From: Spirochaetales bacterium Spiro_01
GTDB lineage: Bacteria > Spirochaetota > Spirochaetia > Sphaerochaetales > Sphaerochaetaceae
Reading direction: 5' to 3'
Assembly (NCBI GenBank): GCA_001604265.1
Contig: LVBC01000078.1
Location: 1-10,219 of the forward strand
Length of the DNA stretch: 10,219 nt
The notes under the pieces are model-generated. The model made no database searches, was not told the origin of the DNA, and saw only the letters and a list, made by a program, of their open reading frames with translations. Below, one piece after another: positions 1 to 6,847 of this stretch (positions are counted from its first letter, which is position 1; the number at the start of each line of letters is the position of its first letter). The position numbers and the translations under genes are program-made.

Positions 1-1661
1 CTGGTCTTCCGGACCCTGAGACGGGCAACTACCTCATAACTCCAGAGGCCTTTGCAGAGGAGATGAGGGGCTTTCTCGAGCTCGGTGTGGATATAGTCGG
101 TGGCTGCTGTGGAACGACTCCCGCCTTCATCAGGGCACTTGCAGCGCTCCCAAGGAAGATTGGAACCAGAACAAAGGCCACTAGGCGCGGTGTCTGCTCT
201 GCTTCGCACATGAGTGAATTTTCTGGAGTGAAGGTCATCGGAGAGAGGATAAATCCTACCGGAAAGAAGCGCTTCCAGCAGGCTCTGAGAGAGCATGACA
301 TGAACTACATAATGGAGAGAGCGATCGAGCAGGCAGAGGCAGGAGCGGACATCCTGGATATCAACGTAGGAGTTCCGGGTCTCGATGAGAAGGCGCTCAT
401 GAAGGAGGTCGTTCAGGCAGTCCAGAGTGTCGTCGACCTTCCTCTCCAGATAGACTCCTCCAATACAGAGGCCATCGAGGTCGGTCTCAGATACACGAAT
501 GGAAGGGCAATCGTAAACTCTGTGAATGCAGAGGATGAGAAGCTCGATGCAGTTCTCCCTCTTGCAAGGAAGTACGGTGCGGCCGTTGTCGGCCTTGCCA
601 TCGGAAAGAACCTTCCAAGGAGTGCAGAAGAGAGGTTCTCCTTTGCAAAGAGGATAATGGAGAGGGCACTCGAGAGCGGAATCGAGAAGGAGGATATTCT
701 CATAGACTGCCTCACGCTGACGATATCTGCCCAGCAGGAGCAGGCTGCAGAGACACTTAGGGCTGTAAGACGAGTGCACGAGGAGCTTGGTCTTCACAAC
801 GTACTTGGAGTCAGCAACATCTCGTTCGGTCTTCCGGAGAGAAGCCACATAACGACAAGCTTCCTGACACAGGCGATGCTCTGTGGACTCGACTTTCCGA
901 TCGTCAATCCGAACAGCACTGCGATCATGGATGCTGTTGCAGCCTTCAAGGCCATCTCCGGTGAGGATAGAAGCTGTACAGACTACATCGAACGCTTTGT
1001 GAACGCAGAGAAGAAGGAGATGGCACCAAAGGTCTCTGGCGACATGACGATAGCAGAAGCGGTGCTGAAGGGGCTTGCCCAGGAGACAGAGAATCTCACA
1101 AGGGCAAAGCTTGAGACGATGAGCGAGCTTGATGTGATAAACAGGGAGCTCATACCTGCACTCGATCAGGTCGGATTGAGGTATGAGAAGCAGGAGATAT
1201 TCCTTCCACAGCTCATAAATGCGGCGAACGCGGCCTGCAAGGGCTTCGATCTCATAAAAAAGCGCATCGCAGGACGAAGTGGCGAAAGCATCTCGAAGGG
1301 AAAGATAATCATCGCGACCGTCGAGGGCGACATACACGATATCGGAAAGAATATCGTCAGAGTAGTCCTTGAGAACTACGGCTATCAGGTGATCGACCTT
1401 GGAAAGGATGTTCCTGTAAGCACAGTAGTCGAGAGGATGATCAAGGAGGATGTACACCTCGTCGGACTTTCTGCCCTGATGACGACGACTGTCGAATCGA
1501 TGAAGCGGACCATAGAGGCGATAAGGAGAACAGGGCACGAGTGCACGATATTCGTAGGTGGCGCAGTGCTCACTGAAAAGTATGCGATGGAGATAGGCGC
1601 GGACTACTACTCGAAGGATGCGAAGGCCGCTGTGGATATTGCAAGGAAGGTGCTGGGATGA
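1..1661 (+). CDS. metH: Cobalamin-dependent methionine synthase, 5'-truncated by window edge
   Basis: The enzyme transfers the methyl group of methyl-tetrahydrofolate to homocysteine through a cobalamin cofactor, giving methionine in the cytoplasm. The frame is open to the left edge (first full codon at base 3), and the residues before the first ATG at 63 continue the homocysteine-binding domain, so that ATG is internal. In order, the sequence shows the end of the homocysteine domain with the zinc-ligand motif GGCCGTTP (about 102-125), the pterin-binding domain (from about 230; VIGERINPTG, DINVGVPG, QIDSSN), and a B12 cap plus Rossmann domain with DIHDIGKN, whose cobalt-ligand His codon is at 1335-1337. 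The protein ends just after the B12 domain, so the C-terminal SAM-dependent reactivation domain of E. coli MetH is absent. The stop overlaps the next start (ATGA, 1658-1661), indicating one operon. Family assignment is secure; the missing N-terminus is outside the window. Confidence 0.95.
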   Translation, partial: GLPDPETGNYLITPEAFAEEMRGFLELGVDIVGGCCGTTPAFIRALAALPRKIGTRTKATRRGVCSASHMSEFSGVKVIGERINPTGKKRFQQALREHDMNYIMERAIEQAEAGADILDINVGVPGLDEKALMKEVVQAVQSVVDLPLQIDSSNTEAIEVGLRYTNGRAIVNSVNAEDEKLDAVLPLARKYGAAVVGLAIGKNLPRSAEERFSFAKRIMERALESGIEKEDILIDCLTLTISAQQEQAAETLRAVRRVHEELGLHNVLGVSNISFGLPERSHITTSFLTQAMLCGLDFPIVNPNSTAIMDAVAAFKAISGEDRSCTDYIERFVNAEKKEMAPKVSGDMTIAEAVLKGLAQETENLTRAKLETMSELDVINRELIPALDQVGLRYEKQEIFLPQLINAANAACKGFDLIKKRIAGRSGESISKGKIIIATVEGDIHDIGKNIVRVVLENYGYQVIDLGKDVPVSTVVERMIKEDVHLVGLSALMTTTVESMKRTIEAIRRTGHECTIFVGGAVLTEKYAMEIGADYYSKDAKAAVDIARKVLG

Positions 1662-3415
1662 ACATAAAAGAGTACTTACAGAACAACATACTCCTCTTCG
1701 AGGGAGCAATGGGTACCTACCTCTCTTCTCTGGGAAGGACCTATCGCAAGAGCCCTGAGGAGGCGGTCCTCGACAGCCCCGAGCAGGTTGCGGCCATACA
1801 CAGAGAGTACCTGGAAGCGGGAGCACGTGCTCTCAAGACAGATACATTCTCTGCAAACAGGCTGAACTATCCCGAGAGTGCTGCTGCAATCATAGAAAAG
1901 GCCTGCAGCATCGCGCTGAAGGAGGCCGAGAGCTACAGTGCCTTTGTCTTTGCAGATATCGGTCCCATCGAATTTGCAGAGGAGAAGGGCGATGCGGCAA
2001 CAGAGTTCAAGTGGGTCGCGGACCGCTTCCTTGAAAACGGTGTTACCAACTTCCTCTTCGAGACGAACTCCTCCCTGGAGGGGCTTGAGACTGTCGCTGC
2101 ATACATCAAATCGAGAAATCCGGACTCGTATATAATCGTCTCATTCGCAATACTTCCGGATGGCTTTACCCGCTATGGTCTGTTTGCAAAGGACCTTATC
2201 GAGGTCGTGAAGAGGAACGTGTACATCGACTCATTCGGCATGAACTGCGTCCAGGGTGCTACACACATGAAGGAGACACTCTCCAAGCTCGATATAGGCG
2301 AGAAGGTGATCTCTGCAATGCCGAATGCAGGCTATCCGATCGTCGTTGGGCACAGGACAAGGTACGATGGGGACCCATCCTTCTTTGCACAGTCCGTCCT
2401 CGACATGGCAAGACTGGGAGCCAGAATACTCGGTGGCTGCTGCGGAACCACACCCTCTCATATCAGAAGGGTACATGAACTTCTCTCCAGACAGGGAGTC
2501 AGAGTCAAGGAGAGGAAGAGAAGCGAGAGTGCAGGAATAATAGACCGGGTTGTAAGCCCTTTCTGGGAGAAGCTCATGCGGGGTGAGAAGGTGATCGCTG
2601 TAGAGCTCGACCCACCTGAGATCGCTTCGATGGACAGGTTCATGGGAGGTGCCTGGAACCTCAAGAGCTCCGGAGTCGATATCATCACAATCTCGGACTG
2701 CCCGATCGCAAGAGCAAGAATGGATTCGAGCCTTCTTTCGTGCAAGGTCAACAGGGAACTGCACATGGAGTCCCTTCCGCACCTGACCTGCCGTGACAGG
2801 AATCTCAATGCGACAAAGGCGCTACTGCTCGGGCTCTATGCAGAAGGGATCAGGAATGTGCTTCTCGTGACCGGGGATCCTATTCCCACAGCAGAGCGAG
2901 ATGAGGTGAAGAGCGTATACCAGTTCAACTCCAGGAAGCTTGCTGCCTTTGTAAGCGCACTTGGACAGGAGAGTCTGCCCTCCGGCTTCCATATCTTCGG
3001 CGCTCTGAATGTCAATGCGACGAACTTCGACTTCCAGCTGAAGCTTGCGAAGGAGAAGATACAGAACGGGATGATCGGCTTCCTGACCCAGCCTGTGCTG
3101 AGCCTGGAGGCTCTTGAGAACCTGAAGAGGGCCCACGAGGAGCTCGATGCATTTATCCTGGGCGGCATGATACCTGTAGTCAGCGAGAAGAATGCCCGCT
3201 TCATGGACAGCGAGATAAATGGCATCAGGGTCTCACAGAGGATAATCGACGAGTACCGGGGAAAGGATAGGGATGAGTGCGAGAAGCTTGCAGTCGAGAT
3301 GACTGTCCATATCGCGAAGGAGATTTCTCCATACGTCGATGGCTACTATATCATCACACCATTCCAGCGGGTCTCCCTGATGACCCAGATCGTCAGGAAT
3401 ATCAAAAAACTGTGA
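1658..3415 (+). CDS. Bifunctional homocysteine S-methyltransferase / 5,10-methylenetetrahydrofolate reductase
   Basis: A 585-residue fusion with the architecture of Bacillus YitJ. Residues 1 to about 285 form a homocysteine S-methyltransferase barrel: it starts with LFEGAMGT and carries the three expected zinc-ligand cysteines, C197 (GMNC) and C261/C262 (GGCCGTTP). Residues from about 300 to 585 form a methylenetetrahydrofolate reductase (FAD) barrel with the acid residue E316 (VELDPPE), HLTCRDRN at 375-382 and LVTGDP at 403-408. The reductase makes 5-methyl-tetrahydrofolate, the methyl donor for the MetH encoded just upstream. The start is set by ATGA overlap with metH and by AAGGAAGG seven bases ahead. 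The odd point is that the upstream MetH also has a homocysteine domain, so the operon encodes two. Whether the N-terminal half makes methionine, uses another donor such as S-methylmethionine, or only supports MTHFR cannot be told from sequence. Confidence 0.93.
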   Translation: MNIKEYLQNNILLFEGAMGTYLSSLGRTYRKSPEEAVLDSPEQVAAIHREYLEAGARALKTDTFSANRLNYPESAAAIIEKACSIALKEAESYSAFVFADIGPIEFAEEKGDAATEFKWVADRFLENGVTNFLFETNSSLEGLETVAAYIKSRNPDSYIIVSFAILPDGFTRYGLFAKDLIEVVKRNVYIDSFGMNCVQGATHMKETLSKLDIGEKVISAMPNAGYPIVVGHRTRYDGDPSFFAQSVLDMARLGARILGGCCGTTPSHIRRVHELLSRQGVRVKERKRSESAGIIDRVVSPFWEKLMRGEKVIAVELDPPEIASMDRFMGGAWNLKSSGVDIITISDCPIARARMDSSLLSCKVNRELHMESLPHLTCRDRNLNATKALLLGLYAEGIRNVLLVTGDPIPTAERDEVKSVYQFNSRKLAAFVSALGQESLPSGFHIFGALNVNATNFDFQLKLAKEKIQNGMIGFLTQPVLSLEALENLKRAHEELDAFILGGMIPVVSEKNARFMDSEINGIRVSQRIIDEYRGKDRDECEKLAVEMTVHIAKEISPYVDGYYIITPFQRVSLMTQIVRNIKKL

Positions 3416-3421
3416 TGTCCC

Positions 3422-3450
3422 TTGTCGCTTCCTTCAATCTAAGGTAATAT
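3422..3450 (+). promoter_or_regulatory. Candidate sigma-70-type promoter for the leader peptide and metA
   Basis: TTGTCG (3422-3427) and TAATAT (3445-3450) are separated by exactly 17 bases, each matching the consensus hexamers at 4 of 6 positions. A start near 3457 would give a leader of about 22 bases before the Met-rich ORF. The match is moderate, and metA could instead be read from upstream. Confidence 0.4.
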
Positions 3451-3476
3451 CTGACGTATATTCAGAAGGAGGCGAC
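3424..3476 (+). repeat. 12-bp inverted repeat in the metA control region
   Basis: The left arm GTCGCTTCCTTC (3424-3435) and right arm GAAGGAGGCGAC (3465-3476) are complementary at 11 of 12 positions. The one difference would be a G.U pair in RNA, so all 12 positions pair as RNA. The 29-base spacer holds a smaller 5-bp inverted repeat (AATAT 3446-3450, ATATT 3458-3462). The right arm contains the whole Shine-Dalgarno of the Met-rich leader ORF. It could be an RNA stem hiding that ribosome site in transcripts read through from the upstream operon, or a pair of operator half-sites around the promoter. Confidence 0.7.
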
Positions 3477-3478
3477 AT

Positions 3479-3532
3479 ATGGATTACAGACTTTATTCTA
3501 TGGCTTCCCTCATGATGCCTTTCGGGGCATGA
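3479..3532 (+). CDS. Met-rich 17-residue leader peptide upstream of metA (putative attenuator ORF)
   Basis: The short ORF reads MDYRLYSMASLMMPFGA and then TGA. It has a near-perfect ribosome site, AGAAGGAGG, with six bases between GGAGG (3468-3472) and the ATG. Met occupies codons 1, 8, 12 and 13, far above normal Met frequency. Codons 12-13 (3512-3517) lie in the 5' arm of the hairpin at 3509-3533, and the stop codon (3530-3532) lies in its 3' arm. The next gene is metA, a methionine-pathway gene. Together these are the hallmarks of a ribosome-mediated transcription attenuator sensing methionyl-tRNA: a ribosome paused on codons 12-13 would sit on the terminator stem and let polymerase through. 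The regulatory role is inference. The ORF, its ribosome site and the overlap are direct readings. Chance occurrence cannot be excluded without homologues. Confidence 0.6.
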   Translation: MDYRLYSMASLMMPFGA

Positions 3533-3545
3533 GTTTCATTTTTTT
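3509..3545 (+). terminator. Intrinsic terminator / attenuator hairpin before metA
   Basis: CTC (3509-3511) pairs with GAG (3531-3533), and ATGCCT (3515-3520) pairs with GGGCAT (3525-3530) around a TTCG tetraloop (3521-3524). One ATG triplet (3512-3514) is bulged. A T-rich run, TTTCATTTTTTT, follows at 3534-3545. This has the form of a Rho-independent terminator. It ends transcripts from the metH operon, from the leader promoter, or both. It lies 54 bases before the metA start, so metA expression must pass it unless there is a promoter in 3546-3599, where none is evident. Confidence 0.7.
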
Positions 3546-3599
3546 CCACAAAGTCATAAAACAACAATCACTGCAAACAGGGAACACAAGGAGTGAACC

Positions 3600-4535
3600 A
3601 TGCCTATTCTTCTACCAAAAGACTATCCACATTCAGATGAACTGAAAAGAAAGAACGTATTCGTGATGACGGATACCAGAGCCTCCTCTCAGCAGATAAG
3701 GCCGCTGAAGATAGGAATCCTCAATCTGATGCCTACGATAGAGACGACCGAGATCCAGCTGATGACGATGCTGGCAAATACTCCGCTGCAGATAGACCTG
3801 AAGCTCATAATGATGGAGACGGACCATAGGAAGGCTGAGGACATGAACCACCTCAAGCAGTTCTATGTAAAGTTCGACGATGTCCTGAATGACAAGTTCG
3901 ATGGTCTTATCATCACAGGTGCACCCGTCGAGAAGCTACCGTTCGAGCAGGTAGACTACTGGGATGACCTTGCACTCTTCATGGATAACTCCAGAAAGAA
4001 CGTCTTCTCAACTGTCCACATCTGCTGGGGCTCCCAGGCCGGTCTCTATCGCCACTATGGCATAGAGAAGAAGATGCTTACGAACAAGCTTTTCGGCGTC
4101 TTCAACCATCAGCTGCTGCACAAGAACTATGACAACCCACTTACAAGGGGTTTCGATGACAGGTTCCTTGTTCCACATTCGAGATTCACTATGGTCGATA
4201 TCGATGCCGTGAAGGCGAACCCGAATCTTGAGATACTGGACGAGTCGTACTTTGCAGGTCCCCATATAATAGCAACGAAGAACAAGCGCCAGGTCTTCCT
4301 CAATGGCCACTGGGAGTACGACAGGGGAACGTTGATGAGGGAGTACAACAGGGACCTCGGCCTCAAGGCGGAGAGCGCTGTTCCTCCATACAACTACTTC
4401 GTCGCGGACAAGCCAGACTTCGGCGTGGAGGTCACCTGGAAGGCGCATGCCAACCTCTTCTACTCGAACTGGCTGAACTTCGTATATCAGGGCACACCCT
4501 ACGATCTCGAGGAGATGGAAAGCATCGAAGAGTGA
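3600..4535 (+). CDS. metA: Homoserine O-acetyltransferase (MetA family)
   Basis: The enzyme acylates the hydroxyl of homoserine, the first committed step from homoserine to methionine, in the cytoplasm. At 311 residues it is near the family's usual length. It carries the catalytic Cys142 in HICWGSQA and the His237/Glu239 pair in NGHWEYD. Residue 111 is Glu (ITGAPVEKLPF). In characterised MetA proteins Glu at this site goes with acetyl-CoA and Gly (E. coli) with succinyl-CoA, so the name homolog's 'succinyltransferase' label is probably wrong here. AAGGAG at 3588-3593 gives good spacing to the ATG. It follows the metH/MTHFR operon in the same direction but sits behind its own leader and terminator, which suggests separate, methionine-responsive control. 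The product would need an O-acetylhomoserine sulfhydrylase or cystathionine gamma-synthase, neither of which is in the window. Confidence 0.95.
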   Translation: MPILLPKDYPHSDELKRKNVFVMTDTRASSQQIRPLKIGILNLMPTIETTEIQLMTMLANTPLQIDLKLIMMETDHRKAEDMNHLKQFYVKFDDVLNDKFDGLIITGAPVEKLPFEQVDYWDDLALFMDNSRKNVFSTVHICWGSQAGLYRHYGIEKKMLTNKLFGVFNHQLLHKNYDNPLTRGFDDRFLVPHSRFTMVDIDAVKANPNLEILDESYFAGPHIIATKNKRQVFLNGHWEYDRGTLMREYNRDLGLKAESAVPPYNYFVADKPDFGVEVTWKAHANLFYSNWLNFVYQGTPYDLEEMESIEE

Positions 4536-4538
4536 AGA

Positions 4539-4568
4539 AAGAGCACCATGGACCTACCTGGTGCTCTT
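4539..4568 (+). terminator. Hairpin after metA, probable terminator
   Basis: AAGAGCACCA (4539-4548) and TGGTGCTCTT (4559-4568) form a perfect 10-bp stem with a 10-base loop, starting four bases after the metA stop. The following bases (CTTGACGAATC) do not form a proper T-run, so termination may be inefficient or factor-assisted. Its place between metA and the next promoter supports the terminator reading. Confidence 0.55.
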
Positions 4569-4596
4569 CTTGACGAATCTACCGGTCTTTATTTTA

Positions 4597-4622
4597 GAGT
4601 GCAAATATAATACATTGCACTC
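4597..4622 (+). promoter_or_regulatory. Perfect inverted repeat framing a TATAAT box (operator-like promoter)
   Basis: GAGTGCAA (4597-4604) and TTGCACTC (4615-4622) are perfect 8-bp inverted arms with a 10-base centre that contains TATAAT (4606-4611). The right arm ends directly before the ATG at 4623. A -10 box here would start transcription about 3-5 bases before the ATG. No good -35 hexamer was found at 16-18 bases upstream. A dimeric regulator bound to the arms would cover the -10 box, suggesting repression or an unusual activator. The site is seen; the regulator is unknown. Confidence 0.55.
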
Positions 4623-5444
4623 ATGGCATACAGATTGATCCTTACAGATGTCGATGGAACACTTATACACTCTGACCTCACGATAGGCGAGAGGACGAAG
4701 GAGGCCCTGAGAAGGGCCGACAGGATGGGAATCCGAACTGTGATCTCTACAGGAAGGTTCCTCCGCGGGGTAGAGTTCCTGGGCCGCGAGCTTGGCTTCG
4801 ATCCGATATTCTCCTGTGTGAATGGAGCGCTTATAAAGGATGGCGAGAAGTATCTCAGCCTCATTCCGATAGACAGGGAGACCTATGAGAAGGCAGCTCG
4901 GATAGCCCATGGAAGGACCAGATGTCTCATGGCCTTCGGAGAAGAGAGCTATGGGATATTTGCAGACGACTACTTCTTCGATTTCCAGACCCGGCTCTTC
5001 AAGTTTTCAGGAATCCCAATGGACCTGAGAGACTACGATGCAGTTACAGAGGCACTCGGTTCCCCGATTCTCAAGCTGCTTGTGAAGGACACGGATCCAG
5101 AGCCGATAGACAAAGTGCTGCAGGATTTCATAGACAGTGGACTTGGAAGCACTGCAAACCTCGTCAAAAGTGGAAACGGAATCATCGAGGTCATCAGAAA
5201 GGGGGTCGGAAAGGGACTCTCTGTAGATATCCTTTCGAAGTACTTCAATATCGACAAGAGTGAGATCATTGCCTTTGGCGACTACGATAACGATATCGAG
5301 ATGCTGAGGGAGGCAGGCCTTGGTGTTGGCATGGCAAATGGTTCCAGGGCCCTCCTGGCTGCAGCCGACTACATAACGACCTCGAACGACGAGGATGGAA
5401 TTGCAGATGCACTCGAGAAGCTCGTCTTCTCGAAGCAGTGCTGA
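4623..5444 (+). CDS. Cof-type HAD-IIB family phosphatase
   Basis: A 273-residue haloacid-dehalogenase-family hydrolase of the Cof/YidA group, which typically dephosphorylates sugar phosphates, nucleotides or cofactors such as FMN in the cytoplasm. Motif I is DVDGT (D9 nucleophile, D11 acid/base), motif II is STGR (S42-R45), and motif IV is GDYDND (219-224) for Mg2+ binding. A cap domain fits the middle, about residues 85-190. The start fits the family because motif I begins at residue 9, yet no Shine-Dalgarno precedes it, and the -10 box at 4606-4611 would place the transcript start nearly at the ATG. The gene is therefore a candidate for leaderless translation. It heads the six-gene run to 8480 (12 bases to the next gene). 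Substrate cannot be predicted. Confidence 0.9.
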   Translation: MAYRLILTDVDGTLIHSDLTIGERTKEALRRADRMGIRTVISTGRFLRGVEFLGRELGFDPIFSCVNGALIKDGEKYLSLIPIDRETYEKAARIAHGRTRCLMAFGEESYGIFADDYFFDFQTRLFKFSGIPMDLRDYDAVTEALGSPILKLLVKDTDPEPIDKVLQDFIDSGLGSTANLVKSGNGIIEVIRKGVGKGLSVDILSKYFNIDKSEIIAFGDYDNDIEMLREAGLGVGMANGSRALLAAADYITTSNDEDGIADALEKLVFSKQC

Positions 5445-5456
5445 GGGGGAGTATCC

Positions 5457-5942
5457 ATGGAGAAACTGGTCATACGACATGCAGAGAGAAGGGATGCTCG
5501 ATTGATGCATGAGCTGATACTGGGCCTTGCAACCTACGAGAGGAGACCTCAGGATGTCACAGGAAGCATCGAGAATCTTCTCTACTGGGTCTTCGATAGA
5601 AGGATATGCACCTTCCTTATCGCCGAAGTGGATGGCGAAGCTGCAGGCTATGCAATCTACTACCCGGTATTCGGCTCCTTCTCTGCAAGGGGAATGGTCC
5701 ATCTGGAAGACATCTTCCTCTATGAGCGCTTCAGGGGAAGGGGCCTTGGAAGGGCCTTCATGGCAGAGGTCTGCAGGAGTGTGCTCGAACAGGGGTACAG
5801 TGGAATGGAGTGGAGCAGTCTCGACTGGAACAGACCCTCAATCGACTTCTATCTGCACCTGGGTGCAGAGATGGAGACGGGCCGAGTATACCTCGGCTTT
5901 GATGAGGAGCAGCTGAAGAAGGTTGCAAGTGAGATAGGATGA
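5457..5942 (+). CDS. GNAT family N-acetyltransferase, diamine-acetyltransferase-like
   Basis: A 161-residue single-domain GNAT enzyme, the usual length for the family. It transfers acetyl from acetyl-CoA to an amine. The acetyl-CoA loop is RFRGRGLGRA (91-100), following the strand LEDIFL (83-88). The C-terminal part has SSLDWNRPSIDFY (120-132), a pattern common in the spermidine/spermine (diamine) acetyltransferase branch, with Y132 as the likely general acid. A polyamine substrate is thus plausible but not shown. GGGGGAG lies just ahead of the ATG. It follows the HAD gene by 12 bases, and its stop overlaps the start of the permease gene (ATGA, 5939-5942), so it belongs to the same transcript and is probably translationally coupled to the gene that follows. 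Confidence 0.88.
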   Translation: MEKLVIRHAERRDARLMHELILGLATYERRPQDVTGSIENLLYWVFDRRICTFLIAEVDGEAAGYAIYYPVFGSFSARGMVHLEDIFLYERFRGRGLGRAFMAEVCRSVLEQGYSGMEWSSLDWNRPSIDFYLHLGAEMETGRVYLGFDEEQLKKVASEIG

Positions 5943-6847
5943 AGGAACGCACTCAGGGCAATCTCATACTTCTCATAGTTGCCTTCATCTGGGGCAGTAC
6001 CTTCGTAGCTCAAAGCTCTGCGATGGATTACATCGGACCCTTTGCATACAACCTTTCAAGGAACGTCGTAGCCTGTATCGTCCTTCTACCTGTATTGTTC
6101 CTCTTCTGCAGGAAAAAGGGCGATCCGATCTCCTGGATCAGGATAGATGGCATTACCTTGAAGGGAGGAATCTTCTGTGGAGCTGCCCTTTTCGGTCTTT
6201 CAAGCTTCCAGCAGATAGGAGTGTCCTTCACCAGCGCAGGCAAGGCAGGCTTCATAACCACACTCTACATCGTGCTTGTCCCTCTCTTTGGCCTCGTGCT
6301 CGGAAAGAGGGTCGGAAGACTCATCTGGGTCTGCATCGCGCTGGCAATTTCAGGTCTTTTCATGCTTTCTGTAAAGGAGGACTTCACTCTCTCCTCCGGC
6401 GATCTGCTTGTACTCGTCTGTGCCTGCTTCTGCGCAATAAGGATATTGATGATCGACCACTTCGTCCTTGAAGGAGCAGACAGCGTGAAGATGTCGTTTC
6501 TCCAGTTCATTGTCGCCGGAACACTTTCAGCCTTTGCCATGCTCCTTTTCGAGCAGCCGACGTGGAGTGCAATTCTTGATGCCCGCTTCACGATTCTATA
6601 TGCAGGCGTGCTCTCGAGCGGAGTTGCCTACACGCTGCAGATAATCGCACAGAAGAGGACAGAGGCCACAGTGGCTAGTCTGATCATGAGTCTTGAATCG
6701 ATATTCGCAGCACTATCAGGATGGCTTGTGCTCAATGAGATTCTCTCTCTGAGGGAGATAATGGGCTGCGCTCTTGTCTTTGCTGCTGTGATATTGGCAG
6801 AACTTTCCTCATCCAGAAAGGTAGAAATCGCCTCCTCCTTGGAGTAG
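5939..6847 (+). CDS. EamA-family (DMT superfamily) permease
   Basis: A 302-residue inner-membrane protein whose hydrophobic pattern fits ten transmembrane helices arranged as two EamA repeats (about 7-145 and 150-290). The family hallmark IWGSTFVAQ appears in the first helix region, and the second repeat begins near the stretch LVLVCACFCAIRILM. DMT permeases of this size usually export amino acids, nucleobases or other small metabolites. The substrate here is unknown; the nearby thyA-folA and GNAT genes give only weak hints. The start is fixed by the 4-base ATGA overlap with the acetyltransferase gene. The last codons (TCCTCC, 6833-6838) can pair with the ribosome site of the next gene. Confidence 0.9.
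   Translation: MKERTQGNLILLIVAFIWGSTFVAQSSAMDYIGPFAYNLSRNVVACIVLLPVLFLFCRKKGDPISWIRIDGITLKGGIFCGAALFGLSSFQQIGVSFTSAGKAGFITTLYIVLVPLFGLVLGKRVGRLIWVCIALAISGLFMLSVKEDFTLSSGDLLVLVCACFCAIRILMIDHFVLEGADSVKMSFLQFIVAGTLSAFAMLLFEQPTWSAILDARFTILYAGVLSSGVAYTLQIIAQKRTEATVASLIMSLESIFAALSGWLVLNEILSLREIMGCALVFAAVILAELSSSRKVEIASSLE

Noticed and set aside
63..65. ATG at 63 as the start of metH
   Set aside because: The frame continues to the window edge with residues (GLPDPETGNYLITPEAF) that belong to the homocysteine-binding domain, so this ATG is internal.
3416..3599. SAM riboswitch or T-box in front of metA
   Set aside because: I could not find the SAM-I core, a SAM-II or SAM-III core that I recognise, or the T-box consensus. 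Only simple stems are visible; a covariance-model search would settle it.
4570..4611. TTGACG (4570-4575) with TATAAT (4606-4611) as a promoter pair
   Set aside because: The spacer is 30 bases, far outside the workable range, and the -35-like sequence overlaps the metA terminator tail.
5007..5702. 231-codon frame on the - strand across the HAD and GNAT genes
   Set aside because: It is antisense to two well-supported genes, with cysteine-rich, domain-free sequence typical of shadow frames.
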